Source: Diaphorobacter sp. HDW4A
GTDB taxonomy: Bacteria > Pseudomonadota > Gammaproteobacteria > Burkholderiales > Burkholderiaceae_C
Length of the DNA stretch: 64,000 bases
Direction of reading: 5' to 3'
Assembly: GCF_011305995.1 (NCBI RefSeq)
Contig: NZ_CP049910.1
Coordinates: 4,216,001 to 4,280,000 of the forward strand
A program made the position numbers and the translations under genes. This document shows, in pieces, positions 33,197-43,011 of the stretch. Each line of letters opens with the position of its first letter. The stretch's first letter is position 1. Below the pieces are notes generated by a model. It searched no databases. It was not told the DNA's origin and saw only the letters and a program-made list of their open reading frames with translations.

Positions 33197-34533
33197 CGTG
33201 ACCCTCCAATCGATTCAGTCGGCTCAACCCGATTGCCGGCATTGACCGGCGCGGTAACTGAGACTGGTGCCTTGGCCGTGGACGCCAAGACTGGAGCTGT
33301 TGAGGCTGTCACTGCCGCGACAGGAGTTGGCGCCGATGCCACTGATGCTGGAGCAGATGCCGGGAGCACCGTAGCCGAAGCTGCTGATGCAGGCGCAGAT
33401 GCAGCAGAGGCAGGAGCCAATGCAGCCGCCGTAGCAGCGTCAGCCACCGACACCCCAAAATCATCCGTCAGCTGAAATTCGATCTGAAAGGTTTCTTTGA
33501 CCATCCCAGGTTGCCTAACTGCAGCCGAGAGTGCACGAACCTCCTTGACTTCAGACAGCCCTCCGAGCTTCTGCATCAGCGAAGCAGAATCACTCGCCTG
33601 CCCAGCAATCATCACCTTGCGTCCCTCAATCTGCAGCCGCTGCAACACCGTGTCATCGGGCAATGCCTTGGTAAGCGCTTGCACTACATGCAAAGTATCA
33701 AGACGATGACCAATGATGTTTGCCAGTGCCTTGACCTGATCATCGATTTTCAATAAGCCCTCACGCTTGCCAACTTGCGGGCCTGCTTGTTTGTCGAGCG
33801 CTGCATAGGCGATATTGGCCTGTATGCCCCTCGCTCGCAATTGCAGATACGGGGTGATCGCCATCGCAATGCACAAAGCCAGAACAATGCAAGCCATCGA
33901 TGCAACAATGGCCCAGTATCGCTGGCCGCTGCGTGCACGGCGTGTTTCGCCAAACCCCGGCAAAAGCATGGCCGCATCGTCACACCGAGGCAACAATGCC
34001 CAGACTTCCGGCTCCGCCCCGGATCCCGCCACTCCAGTCCTCGAAGCCAAATGCTGTATGACCCGTTCTCGCGCGGCAAGCGCCATGTCCACAGCCACCA
34101 AGTCCGGCGACGATGTGGACACATTCCTATTGATTGCATATCCCCAGAGCAGACTCGACGATGCGAATGGATTGCTGTTGAGCGCCTCAAGCAACAGTGC
34201 CTGCTGCATCTTGTCGGGATCAAGCAACGGCATTACCAGTCGCTTACGCAACAACAGACTCTCGGGAATCAGTCGTGCTTCGAAAGCGCCGTCGGATTGC
34301 TTCGTTGTATTGTGAGCGTCGCGTGTCTTCAGCCGAAATCCGCGAGTGCGAGCATCCGGCTCCCAAAGCGATCGGCCCTGAGCATCGTCGGCCGTCACCT
34401 GAATTTCAACGCGCGGAGCCAGCCACGACCACGCAGGAGTACGCATCAACTTGGCCCACGGGGCTTTCAAGTCGTGCCATAGGTTCCTTAGGTCGAGGCC
34501 AAACAGCGTCAGATCATCGCTCGCAATGGGCAT
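33193..34533 (-). CDS. gspL: Type II secretion platform protein GspL
   Basis: A 446-aa protein: an N-terminal actin-like cytoplasmic domain (~1-230), one membrane helix (YWAIVASMACIVLALCIAMA), and a periplasmic PilN/GspL domain up to ~363. The last 83 residues (364-446) are an Ala/Ser/Pro/Val low-complexity tail, which most GspL proteins lack. GspL recruits the GspE ATPase to the membrane. It overlaps gspM, and is separated from gspK by only 10 bases. Confidence 0.87.
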   Translation of the reverse strand: MPIASDDLTLFGLDLRNLWHDLKAPWAKLMRTPAWSWLAPRVEIQVTADDAQGRSLWEPDARTRGFRLKTRDAHNTTKQSDGAFEARLIPESLLLRKRLVMPLLDPDKMQQALLLEALNSNPFASSSLLWGYAINRNVSTSSPDLVAVDMALAARERVIQHLASRTGVAGSGAEPEVWALLPRCDDAAMLLPGFGETRRARSGQRYWAIVASMACIVLALCIAMAITPYLQLRARGIQANIAYAALDKQAGPQVGKREGLLKIDDQVKALANIIGHRLDTLHVVQALTKALPDDTVLQRLQIEGRKVMIAGQASDSASLMQKLGGLSEVKEVRALSAAVRQPGMVKETFQIEFQLTDDFGVSVADAATAAALAPASAASAPASAASATVLPASAPASVASAPTPVAAVTASTAPVLASTAKAPVSVTAPVNAGNRVEPTESIGGSR

Positions 34534-34543
34534 GCTTCAAGTT

Positions 34544-35419
34544 CTATGGTTTTGGCAAGGGCGCTTGCTCTACTTGGGAATCGGCGTAAAAAACCTGCCA
34601 TGGTAACCCGTCAGGTGATGAATTGGTAATCTGGTATCGACGAATGACCATGATGGCGCCGCCATCAGGAAGCGGCACTCGAGCGCTCATCTCCACGGAT
34701 CTGGATGAGGCCGCCCCACCAATCCATGCACCGTTCAGTTGACTGGTGTCCGCGCCAACATTATCTCCACCGCGAGCTTGCATGAAGGCCGCGACAGCAG
34801 CCTCATTACCGCCAGCAACAATATTGAGCACATTGGGGGGGGCTGCTTGTACATTGATCTGTCCACTACCGCCAGAGTCAGTCGTGATCAACGGGGCAAT
34901 GCGGGCATAAATGGCGTAGTCCATACCGGGCAGTCGCATCAAATCCTCAGGCGCCTCGAATCCAGGAGGTTTTCCTGACGGACCTGGCGTGGTGCGCGCC
35001 AGCAGGATCGCATTGGCAAATGCTCCTGCAGCACCTGCATCCACACCTGCACCCATTTGAAACAAGGCTTGAAGCAACTCGAGGGGAGCCCTATTGATAT
35101 TGATGTATCCATTCATAGGTGTCATGCGGACCATCACATCTCTGCCAGCATAGGATACAGGGGCCTCCACCAGCTTCTCAGGGCGTTTTCCACTGGCAAC
35201 CAAGGACTGCAGCGCCAACTGCATTGCCCCCTCAGCCACAGCCTTTGCGGCAACCGTTTGACGGGCAAACGATGCTATCTTGAGTTCCGACTTGACCGAT
35301 AGCATGATGCCGGTCACAAGAACACTCAAAGAAGCCACCAACCAAAGTACGGCTATGAGTGCAAAACCACCCTCCATCTTTCCATCGATAGAGGATCTGA
35401 AACGCGGCAATGAACTCAT
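34544..35419 (-). CDS. gspK: Type II secretion minor pseudopilin GspK
   Basis: A 291-aa pseudopilin, the largest of the set as usual for GspK. The prepilin site is G-G at 17-18 before FALIAVLWLVASLSVLVTGI; the residue at +5 is not Glu, as typical for GspK, which caps the pseudopilus tip. The C-terminal part has the helical GspK insertion (LELLQALFQMGAG; PEDLMRLPGMDYAIY). It overlaps gspJ by ATGA. Confidence 0.88.
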   Translation of the reverse strand: MSSLPRFRSSIDGKMEGGFALIAVLWLVASLSVLVTGIMLSVKSELKIASFARQTVAAKAVAEGAMQLALQSLVASGKRPEKLVEAPVSYAGRDVMVRMTPMNGYININRAPLELLQALFQMGAGVDAGAAGAFANAILLARTTPGPSGKPPGFEAPEDLMRLPGMDYAIYARIAPLITTDSGGSGQINVQAAPPNVLNIVAGGNEAAVAAFMQARGGDNVGADTSQLNGAWIGGAASSRSVEMSARVPLPDGGAIMVIRRYQITNSSPDGLPWQVFYADSQVEQAPLPKP

Positions 35420-36129
35420 TGCGAGCCCCCGATCACCTCATCGTCACCATCTGCTCCATTGCGGCGAGATACGGGCAATGGCCACAGCGGAACTACCCAC
35501 TGAAGAGGAGCTCTCGCCTCGCGCTGAAGATCGATCACTACACGTGCAGGAAGAAAATCCGGGTGACTCCACTCTGCCTCCCATTCATTGCTGGCATCCA
35601 TGTTGGAAGGCCGAGAGTTCTCGTATTGCAGCGAAATACCAGCCACCCCCAGCATCAGCACTTGTGAAGCAGCAGACCCCCAGTCTGGGAAACCTGGCTG
35701 ATCCTCCCAAGGAACATAGCGCAGCACCAAGGCCGATGAATTGCCTGCAGATTCGACGCCCAAGTGAAAGAAGCACCGACCACCCGCGCCATACCGAGCT
35801 GGCAGCACTCCAATCCATGAGACTTGAGTCGATGCCCCTTGAAACTGCAGGGGTGGCCCGCCAGGCCCGATCGAGCCGACCTTTGGCAGTTGGGTGCTAT
35901 CCAGATTCATGCCAGTCAAAGGGCGCGCAGAGATTCGTCCCAGCGTGTCACGAACGAAACGCTCTGCCAGGCGATCATCATCCTGCATGGCAAAGTTGGC
36001 ATCGACACGCTCACTGCTCTGACCTGCAGTACGCATGGCCGAAACGAGCGCGATCATGATGATGGACAGAAGCACCATCACCACAAGCATCTCAAGCAGC
36101 GTAAACCCGCCAGCGCGCTGCGTCCTCAT
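35416..36129 (-). CDS. gspJ: Type II secretion minor pseudopilin GspJ
   Basis: A 237-aa pseudopilin with prepilin motif GGFTLLEMLVVMVLLSIIMI (Glu at +5) and the Ser/Gln-rich C-terminal domain of GspJ (PWEDQPGFPDW, PARVVIDL). With GspI and GspK it forms the tip complex of the pseudopilus. Overlaps gspI and gspK. Confidence 0.86.
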   Translation of the reverse strand: MRTQRAGGFTLLEMLVVMVLLSIIMIALVSAMRTAGQSSERVDANFAMQDDDRLAERFVRDTLGRISARPLTGMNLDSTQLPKVGSIGPGGPPLQFQGASTQVSWIGVLPARYGAGGRCFFHLGVESAGNSSALVLRYVPWEDQPGFPDWGSAASQVLMLGVAGISLQYENSRPSNMDASNEWEAEWSHPDFLPARVVIDLQREARAPLQWVVPLWPLPVSRRNGADGDDEVIGGSQ

Positions 36130-36545
36130 GCTCCAGGTTTCCTCGGGCCACGCTCAGGCCGCAGTGTCTGAAGTACCAATTCCTTGGATTCTCCACGTTC
36201 CACCCACCTGACTGCAACCTGAACCTCATGCAACTTCGGGGCCTGAGGATTGCCGCCGCTACCCGAATCAAATGGCTGCGATTGGAGCGCCCAGGTAATT
36301 TCGCCCACATTCCCAGACTCAGCCACCCCTGCAGCTGGAATACCATCAACGCGACTCAGCGTTGATTCAGCGACTGAAGTGGCCTGTTGGCGCAGGTCCA
36401 GATCGCCTACTGCACGCACACTTGAGCCAGTGGCCCGGTAAAGAACACCCAGAGATAGGGCCATGATGGCAAATGCCACCAACAGCTCAAGCAATGAAAA
36501 ACCGCGCTCGACTTGACCGCGACGAGACAAGATACGACGGCTCAT
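36126..36545 (-). CDS. gspI: Type II secretion minor pseudopilin GspI
   Basis: A 139-aa pseudopilin with prepilin motif RGFSLLELLVAFAIMALSLG, then a short alpha/beta domain (SVAESTLSRVDGI; EVQVAVRWVERG). Cleaved and methylated by the prepilin peptidase. Overlaps both neighbours by 4 bases. Confidence 0.86.
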   Translation of the reverse strand: MSRRILSRRGQVERGFSLLELLVAFAIMALSLGVLYRATGSSVRAVGDLDLRQQATSVAESTLSRVDGIPAAGVAESGNVGEITWALQSQPFDSGSGGNPQAPKLHEVQVAVRWVERGESKELVLQTLRPERGPRKPGA

Positions 36546-36988
36546 TTTTGTACCGGCTCCTGTTCGACGCGGCCCGAAAACCAGTCAACACGCAGACGCA
36601 CTCCATCGCCGGTATGGCGCAATACATCGACACTTCCACCACTCGCGCCACCCGAGGGCAGGAAACGGATGCCGAAATGCGAGTCCTTGGCCTCACTGTC
36701 CGCCACAATGGCACGCAGCTCAATGGTGTCAGGAATGGGCCGCGATTGACCACCCTCCACTCCATACTGCTTGCTTTCAAGATTCACCATGAACACGGAT
36801 TCGCGTCCGCTGAGCACCGCCTGCTGACGCGCGGCGCGCATGCCTGTGACGACCCCGCGGACCACGTCGCGGTAGTCCATGGAGGTCTTCATTTTGTCGT
36901 ACGCGGAAGGCACCACCGACATGACCAGCGCGAGGATGGCAAACACCACCATCAGCTCGATCAATGTGAATCCGCGCTCCCGCACCAC
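36542..36988 (-). CDS. gspH: Type II secretion pseudopilin GspH
   Basis: A 148-aa pseudopilin with prepilin motif RGFTLIELMVVFAILALVMS and a GspH-type beta domain (RAARQQAVLSGRESVFMVNL). It starts at GTG 36988. It lies 26 bases downstream of the major pseudopilin gspG. Confidence 0.86.
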   Translation of the reverse strand: MVRERGFTLIELMVVFAILALVMSVVPSAYDKMKTSMDYRDVVRGVVTGMRAARQQAVLSGRESVFMVNLESKQYGVEGGQSRPIPDTIELRAIVADSEAKDSHFGIRFLPSGGASGGSVDVLRHTGDGVRLRVDWFSGRVEQEPVQK

Positions 36989-37014
36989 GACAAAACTACG
37001 CCTACTTCTAGGAA

Positions 37015-37455
37015 TTACTTGGAATTGCGAAGGTCGGCATTTTCACCCTCGCCGCCGGGAGCACCATCAGCACCCAGCGACAGGATCTCAATGCCACCGT
37101 TCGGACCTGGATTGGCATAGCGGAATGGATGACCCCAAGCGTCGGTAGGTACGTCATCGCCCTTGAGGTAAGGACCCGCCCATCCATTGCTGCTGCCGGG
37201 ACGCTTCATCAGCGAGCCCAAGCCCTCATCAGCAGTCGGGTAACGGCCCACGTCGAGCTTGTAGATTTCAAGCGCCTTGTCGATGTCGGCAATCTGTACG
37301 GCCGTCGTTTTCGACTTGGCTCCACCCAACTGGTTCAGAACCCTGGGGCCAACCAAACCGGCCAGCATGGTCAGAATCGCCAACACCACCAGCAATTCGA
37401 TGAGGGTGAAGCCCACTTGGGCTTTTTTACGAGTGTTGTTCATGGTTTGATTCAT
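37015..37455 (-). CDS. gspG: Major pseudopilin GspG
   Basis: A 146-aa protein, the main subunit of the pseudopilus. Prepilin motif VGFTLIELLVVLAILTMLAG, then the GspG signature GLVGPRVLNQLGGAKSKT, KLDVGRYPTADEGL, and the Ca-binding loop region ADLRNSK near the C-terminus. ATG 37455 chosen (37443 is also possible); a TTG 3 codons upstream is unlikely. Conserved size. Confidence 0.92.
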   Translation of the reverse strand: MNQTMNNTRKKAQVGFTLIELLVVLAILTMLAGLVGPRVLNQLGGAKSKTTAVQIADIDKALEIYKLDVGRYPTADEGLGSLMKRPGSSNGWAGPYLKGDDVPTDAWGHPFRYANPGPNGGIEILSLGADGAPGGEGENADLRNSK

Positions 37456-37473
37456 ATAAAACAAAACAGTTGA

Positions 37474-38712
37474 TCACGCAGCGAGATCGTTGACGGACAG
37501 GATACCCAACAATATTGATACGATGATCGAGGCAATCAGGATGCCCAGCACCAGAATCAGCACGGGCTCCACCAAAGTCAGGGTACGTTTGATACCCACC
37601 TCCACCTCACGGTTCAAAATATTTGCCAATTCCAGCGTCATGGGTCCGATACGCCCGGTTTCTTCACCCACGCGCAGCAGATTGATGGCCAGTGGCTCGA
37701 AGACACCCGTGCCAATGGCGGCATCCGCCACTTTTCCGCCTTCCTTCACCTTCGGCCCCATGGTTTCCAAGGGTTTTCTCAGCAACAGGTTGGTTACCGT
37801 CTGAGTCGAAATATGCAAAGCCGTCAGCAACGGAACGCCGTTGCCCAGTAGGGTTCCGAGTGAGCGCGAGAACAACGTCATCTCATACTTCTTCGACAAC
37901 GTGCCAATAAGCGGCATGCGCAGAACCACGCTTTGCCACCATTGGCGACCACCCGGTGTCTTGAGCCATTTCAGAAGCATCCACACCACCAGCGCCGCCA
38001 CAATGACGATAAACCAACCATAGTGCTGGAATACCTTGCCGATATTCATCACGATCCGTGTAGGCATGGGCAACGCATCGCCCATGTCATTGAAAAGCTT
38101 TTCAAACTGGGGCACGACAAAACCCAGCATGGCCACAAGCGACAATACTGCCACGCCTAACAGAATTGCAGGATAGATCGCTGCCGAAATCACACTTTCG
38201 CGCAAGGACCGGATGCGCTCCATGTGCTCAACGAGTCGCGCCATCACGGACGCCATCTGTCCACTGATCTCGCCCGAACGGATCATGTTCACATAGAAGT
38301 CGCTGAACAAGTGCGGGTGACCTGACAAAGCTTTACTCAAAGGAGTGCCGCTCTTCACCTTGTCCAGGATGTCGACCAAAAGCGATGTGACCGTGGGCTT
38401 GTAGCTCATGTCGATGAGCACGCGTAGCGCGTTATCCAAGGCAAGTCCAGCCTTCAACATGATGGCCAGCTCCGACGTTAGCGACAACACATCGGCCGCA
38501 TTGACCTTGGCCTTGGGGTTGCCTTTTTTCCGAAGTGCCATCACTCCACCGGCACCCGAACCGGCTTTTCCTCCACCGGACTCACGCACTTCCAGTGGTG
38601 TCAGTCCTTGGTCACGCAAACGCTTGAGCACCTGCGCAGCGCTCCCGGCATTCATACTGCCCTTGTTGACTTTGCCATTGGCAGCGGCGGCACTCCAATC
38701 GAAATCAGGCAT
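37474..38712 (-). CDS. gspF: Type II secretion inner-membrane platform protein GspF
   Basis: A 412-aa protein of the GspF/PilC family with two repeated cytoplasmic helical domains (~70-190 and ~270-390) and three membrane helices (IYPAILLGVAVLSLVAMLGF; WFIVIVAALVVWMLL; VLGILIASIIVSILLG). Conserved LSLTSELAIMLKAGLALDNAL and GNGVPLLTALHIS segments. It overlaps gspE by 8 bases. It is thought to connect the ATPase with the growing pseudopilus. Confidence 0.92.
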   Translation of the reverse strand: MPDFDWSAAAANGKVNKGSMNAGSAAQVLKRLRDQGLTPLEVRESGGGKAGSGAGGVMALRKKGNPKAKVNAADVLSLTSELAIMLKAGLALDNALRVLIDMSYKPTVTSLLVDILDKVKSGTPLSKALSGHPHLFSDFYVNMIRSGEISGQMASVMARLVEHMERIRSLRESVISAAIYPAILLGVAVLSLVAMLGFVVPQFEKLFNDMGDALPMPTRIVMNIGKVFQHYGWFIVIVAALVVWMLLKWLKTPGGRQWWQSVVLRMPLIGTLSKKYEMTLFSRSLGTLLGNGVPLLTALHISTQTVTNLLLRKPLETMGPKVKEGGKVADAAIGTGVFEPLAINLLRVGEETGRIGPMTLELANILNREVEVGIKRTLTLVEPVLILVLGILIASIIVSILLGILSVNDLAA

Positions 38713-40435
38713 CGCTCTGGTCCTGAGTTACACGAGCGAGCTCATCGAGACTGGTCGCGCCAGCAAGTACCTTGCGCAGGCCATCCTCATGCAGACCGAG
38801 CATGCCGTCGCGCGCAGCGATCGTGTTGATTTCCACGGCGTCCTTGCCCTGCAAAATGGCCGAGCGAATCTTCTCGTCGAGCACCAGCAACTCATGGATC
38901 CCAGTACGACCACGGAAACCGGTCTGACGACATTGCCCACATCCCACCGGCTTGTAGACGGAAGTGCCCAGCTCGCAGAAACGCGACAGGCCCGAGGTTT
39001 TCCATTCACTTTCGCTCGGCACATAGGGGGCTTTGCACTCATTGCACAGAGTACGCACCAAGCGTTGCGCCAGAATACCGTTGACAGAAGAGGTAATCAG
39101 GTAGCCTTCGACACCCATGTCCTTCAGACGGATGATGGCGCCTGCAGCCGTGTTCGTATGCAGCGTGGAAAGCACCAAGTGACCAGTCAACGCGGACTGC
39201 ACGGCGATCTGTGCGGTTTCGCCGTCACGCATTTCCCCGATCATGATGATGTCCGGATCCTGTCGCAGGATCGAGCGCAGCGCATTCGCGAAGGTCAGAT
39301 TGATCTGCGAGTGCACCTGAATCTGGTTGATGCCCTCGAGTTGGTACTCAACCGGATCTTCAACCGTGATGATCTTCTGCGTCTCAGCATCGAGTTTGGC
39401 CAACGCTGCATACAGTGTGGTGGTCTTGCCGGAACCGGTAGGACCTGTCACCAACAAAATGCCATGCGGACGCGCCAGCAACCCATTGAATCGCTCCAGC
39501 GTGTCCGTTGCGAAACCCATGTCGACCAGACTGAACCGAACACTCGCTCGATCCAGCACCCGCATCACGATACTTTCACCGTGCACAGTGGGAACCGTAG
39601 AGACACGCAAATCAAGCTCGCGACCCTTTACACGGGTCTTGATACGCCCGTCCTGCGGCAGGCGACGCTCGGCAATGTCCAGGTGCGCCAGAAGTTTGAC
39701 GCGCGAGCCCACGGCCGCGCTGTGCTTGGGCGGCACGATTTCCGACGAGTGGATCACCCCGTCAACGCGGTAGCGCACATGCATGCCGTCGTCGAAAGGC
39801 TCCAAGTGGATGTCGGACGCACGCATGTCGATCACGCGACCGACAATGGCATTAACCAAACGAATGACCGGCGCCTCGCTGGCTAGATCCTTCAGGTGTT
39901 CGACGAAGTCACCCGAATCGCCATCCAGCGCACCAAACTCGTCCCCGTCGACCGCATCCTGCTGCGGTTGAGTCAGCGCGCGCTCGATGTCCGACACATT
40001 GCCGATGAATGGACGGACCTCAAGGCCCGACACCATCTGCAACGCCTTGAGCACAAAATCGTCCTGTGGCACCGCCATCGCCACATCCATGTGATCGTCC
40101 TCGACGCGCAAGGGAAATACATTGTGGCTGATGAGAAAATCCGACAGCAATCCTTCGACCTCTGGCATCAGCGTGGGGAATTCATCTGCCGTGACGAAAG
40201 GCACATCCAGTTGCTTGGACAGCGCCTGACTGATGTCGAGCTCGGAGACCACGCCGAGTTGCACCAGCACCTTCCCGAGCATGCCACCCATCTCGTGCTG
40301 GGCATTGAGCGCCCGCTCCAGATCGCGATGGTTGATCTTGCCCGCCTGCAACAGCAACTCGCCCAGACGCAAGCGCGCCGGCTGAGTCGGCTCAACAAGT
40401 ATGGGTTCCGCAGTGTCGACTGGTTGTGTCATCAT
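38705..40435 (-). CDS. gspE: Type II secretion ATPase GspE
   Basis: A 576-aa cytoplasmic motor ATPase. N1/N2 domains (~20-150) would contact GspL. Walker A GPTGSGKT at 331-338, Asp box near 360 (EDPVEYQ), Walker B region 393-403 (DPDIIMIGEMR), His box VLSTLHTN near 421-428, and a zinc site C464xxC467...C499xxC502. ATG 40435 chosen; an ATG 54 bases upstream is also open. It is the first gene of the operon, divergent from the GH42-like gene. All catalytic motifs intact. Confidence 0.93.
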   Translation of the reverse strand: MMTQPVDTAEPILVEPTQPARLRLGELLLQAGKINHRDLERALNAQHEMGGMLGKVLVQLGVVSELDISQALSKQLDVPFVTADEFPTLMPEVEGLLSDFLISHNVFPLRVEDDHMDVAMAVPQDDFVLKALQMVSGLEVRPFIGNVSDIERALTQPQQDAVDGDEFGALDGDSGDFVEHLKDLASEAPVIRLVNAIVGRVIDMRASDIHLEPFDDGMHVRYRVDGVIHSSEIVPPKHSAAVGSRVKLLAHLDIAERRLPQDGRIKTRVKGRELDLRVSTVPTVHGESIVMRVLDRASVRFSLVDMGFATDTLERFNGLLARPHGILLVTGPTGSGKTTTLYAALAKLDAETQKIITVEDPVEYQLEGINQIQVHSQINLTFANALRSILRQDPDIIMIGEMRDGETAQIAVQSALTGHLVLSTLHTNTAAGAIIRLKDMGVEGYLITSSVNGILAQRLVRTLCNECKAPYVPSESEWKTSGLSRFCELGTSVYKPVGCGQCRQTGFRGRTGIHELLVLDEKIRSAILQGKDAVEINTIAARDGMLGLHEDGLRKVLAGATSLDELARVTQDQSDA

Positions 40436-40549
40436 AGAAAGTTGCTTGTTCCCTCGCCAGTGACATCGCTTCGATGCTGCTGGCGGCATAACCCGCCATC
40501 ATACCGGTCAAGCCTTTGACCGTCAGATCTAGATTCGCTCCAAGAACTC

Positions 40550-42409
40550 ATGCCACTCGCACTGTTACGCAAATACCAAAAAAGGGGAAATTGGGGAGCT
40601 ACGCTCGTCTCATTGGCGTTGTACGCCACTTCTGCGCAGGGTCAGATCGCACCGGACGGGTTGCTGCCGCGCGCACCCCTCTACGTCACCCCTCTCGTGT
40701 CTGGGGTGCTGCTGTGCAACGCCGGCAACCGCATCTCCGAGCTGAAGACTCTGGAGCAGATTCAGGACTGGTGCGTCAAAAACAACGCTACCGACGACCT
40801 CGCCGTCAAGATACTGCTGGACGAGCTAGAGCCCGGAGGCCCTGCGGGCAAAGTACAGTTGGGCTACACGCTTCTGGTCCCGCTGCTTGAATTGTTTGAG
40901 CAGCAGGACGGCCGGTGGAAGGTCAGCGCCACCAAGGCCAAACGCTATCTGGACGTGATCGCCACCATCCGTCGCCCGGTGGTCGTGTACCTGATGGGCG
41001 ATCACTACGACAGCAGCTCCCGACTCTCCCAGGAGCTCGCCCTGGACCCTCGCAATCTGCTGGCCTACGCCACGGGTCCGGTGCCGACCAGTCGCTACAT
41101 CGGACACGGCATCATTCCGTTCACGCTGCGCAGCGACCCGGACATTCCCGTCAACCAGTACCGCTTCGAGGCACTACGCCACATGGCCAAGCAGATCAGC
41201 GGGTTGGACGCATCGGTGCGATCGCAGATCATCGCCGTGACGCTCGCCGGGGAACTGCACCACATGTATCCAGGCTTCGAGGATGGCGTGGGCGAGTACG
41301 ACAACATCCGAGTCACTGATTACAGCGCTGAGTCGCAGGCCGAATTCAAAGATTGGCTCAAAGACAAGTATGGGACGGTCGAGCGGTTGAATCAGCAATT
41401 GGGCAGCCAGTTCACCGCCATCTCCGACATTGAAGCTCCGTCACTGGACATCCGAAAATCTCCGCTGCGATCGTTTTCCCAGCACTACGACGCCTATGCT
41501 GCAGGCACGCTGCCAATTTTCGGCTGGCTCTGGGATCCGAAACAAAAGATCCAGAAACTGGACCTATACATTGATGGCGCATACCACGGCCCCGTCTCGC
41601 GAGATCTGGGGCGCATGGATGTGTATCGCGCCAAGAAGGACGTGACGACGCCCAATACCGGCTTTCGCAGCAACCTCACGTTCCGCGACATGACTAAAGG
41701 CAAACACATCGCGCAGATCGTCGCCACCTCGGGCCGCAAACGCTATCTTCTGGGGGAACGTGAGTTCGTCATCGTTCCGCCTGACCAATCGTCCACGGCC
41801 GATGCACTCCCCCCCAAGCGACTCGCCGCACTGCCCGAAGCCAGTGATCTCGAGGGCGTGGAGTATTGGCTGGATCGGCCCAAGCAACTGCAGGACGTTT
41901 ACTACAACCCGCTTGCACGGGATTGGGACGCGTTCCGGGCATTCCAGGTGAACACCCTGCTCAACCGTTTCTACCGCATCGCTCGCTCCGAAGGCATTCC
42001 GGCAGAACTGCTCTATTCACACCAGATCGTTTCGGAATCCAATGGCGCGTGGAACCCCGTGCTGTTTGCGTCGGACAGCTCCGTATCCAACACCACCCCC
42101 TGGCGCACCGGAATCAACCAATACGGGGCCAGCCCCTATGCGTTCGAGTACCTGAAGAAAAAAAACATCCGTGCCTATGGCGTACCCGAATTCAATCCAC
42201 TGCGGGGAGCCAATCCCGACGCAGCCCGGAAAGCATTCGTGCAGCACTATCAGGCAGGGGCCAAATTCGTGAGCCCCTTCTTCCTGTCCGTAGTGCCAGC
42301 ACGACTGAGGGCACCGGATGACAAGCGCCACTTCGACATCGCGCCGGACAATCCCAACGATGGTGCCGACACGCTGCACTCTGCGCTGGAGTGGTTTGTG
42401 CGCAAATAG
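40550..42409 (+). CDS. Secreted GH42-like (beta-galactosidase-type) protein
   Basis: A 619-aa protein with a signal peptide (GATLVSLALYATSAQGQ). The centre resembles the GH42 TIM barrel: GELHHMYPGFEDGVGEYD followed by YSAESQAEFKDWLKDKYGTVERLN, the classic block after the acid/base residue, where E is visible in LAGELHHM. Substrate cannot be told. It is divergent from gspE by 114 bp and upstream of the rhamnose genes, so it may act on surface or environmental polysaccharide and could leave by the type II system. Alternative: a non-catalytic barrel relative. Confidence 0.75.
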   Translation: MPLALLRKYQKRGNWGATLVSLALYATSAQGQIAPDGLLPRAPLYVTPLVSGVLLCNAGNRISELKTLEQIQDWCVKNNATDDLAVKILLDELEPGGPAGKVQLGYTLLVPLLELFEQQDGRWKVSATKAKRYLDVIATIRRPVVVYLMGDHYDSSSRLSQELALDPRNLLAYATGPVPTSRYIGHGIIPFTLRSDPDIPVNQYRFEALRHMAKQISGLDASVRSQIIAVTLAGELHHMYPGFEDGVGEYDNIRVTDYSAESQAEFKDWLKDKYGTVERLNQQLGSQFTAISDIEAPSLDIRKSPLRSFSQHYDAYAAGTLPIFGWLWDPKQKIQKLDLYIDGAYHGPVSRDLGRMDVYRAKKDVTTPNTGFRSNLTFRDMTKGKHIAQIVATSGRKRYLLGEREFVIVPPDQSSTADALPPKRLAALPEASDLEGVEYWLDRPKQLQDVYYNPLARDWDAFRAFQVNTLLNRFYRIARSEGIPAELLYSHQIVSESNGAWNPVLFASDSSVSNTTPWRTGINQYGASPYAFEYLKKKNIRAYGVPEFNPLRGANPDAARKAFVQHYQAGAKFVSPFFLSVVPARLRAPDDKRHFDIAPDNPNDGADTLHSALEWFVRK

Positions 42410-42444
42410 TCAGACAAAGGCTTCACGTGCGAAGCCGCCGCCAT

Positions 42445-42990
42445 TCAGTCGAACACTTCCGCGTTCTTGAAAGCCATGCCCAACGCATCCTTGGTCGAGA
42501 GGCTCGGTGTGCCGTCAAAACGCCAGTCGACCGCAATGTCCGGATCATTCCACGCGATGCAGCGCTCGTGCGCTGGCGCGTAGTAGTCGGTGGTCTTGTA
42601 GAGAAAATCAGCGGTCTCGCTGAGCACCACGAAGCCATGCGCAAAGCCCGGCGGCACCCAGAGCTGGTGCTGGTTTTCTTCGGTGAGCTCCGCGCCCACC
42701 CATTGACCGAAGGTCGGTGAGCGTCGGCGGATGTCCACCGCCACGTCGAACACGCTGCCACGCGCCACGCGCACCAGCTTGCCCTGCGGCTGCTGGATCT
42801 GGTAATGCAGGCCGCGCAGCACGCCCTTGGTGCTGCGGCTGTGGTTGTCCTGCACGAAATCATAGTTCGTGCCGGTGGCTTCGTCGAAGGCGTTCTGGTT
42901 GAAGCTCTCGAAGAAGAAGCCGCGCGCGTCGCCGAACACCTTGGGCTCAATCAGCACGACCTCGGGGATGGCCAGACGGGTTGCTTTCAT
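42445..42990 (-). CDS. rfbC: dTDP-4-dehydrorhamnose 3,5-epimerase
   Basis: A 181-aa RmlC-type cupin, third enzyme of dTDP-L-rhamnose synthesis. Motifs: DARGFFFESFN, the catalytic His in RGLHYQIQQPQGKLV, GFAHGFVVLSE and the EHERC-like substrate segment near 125. ATG 42990 preferred over the GTG at 43002. It ends the rfbB-D-A-C operon. Confidence 0.93.
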   Translation of the reverse strand: MKATRLAIPEVVLIEPKVFGDARGFFFESFNQNAFDEATGTNYDFVQDNHSRSTKGVLRGLHYQIQQPQGKLVRVARGSVFDVAVDIRRRSPTFGQWVGAELTEENQHQLWVPPGFAHGFVVLSETADFLYKTTDYYAPAHERCIAWNDPDIAVDWRFDGTPSLSTKDALGMAFKNAEVFD

Positions 42991-43011
42991 TCTTTCACTC
43001 ACTCCATCGGT

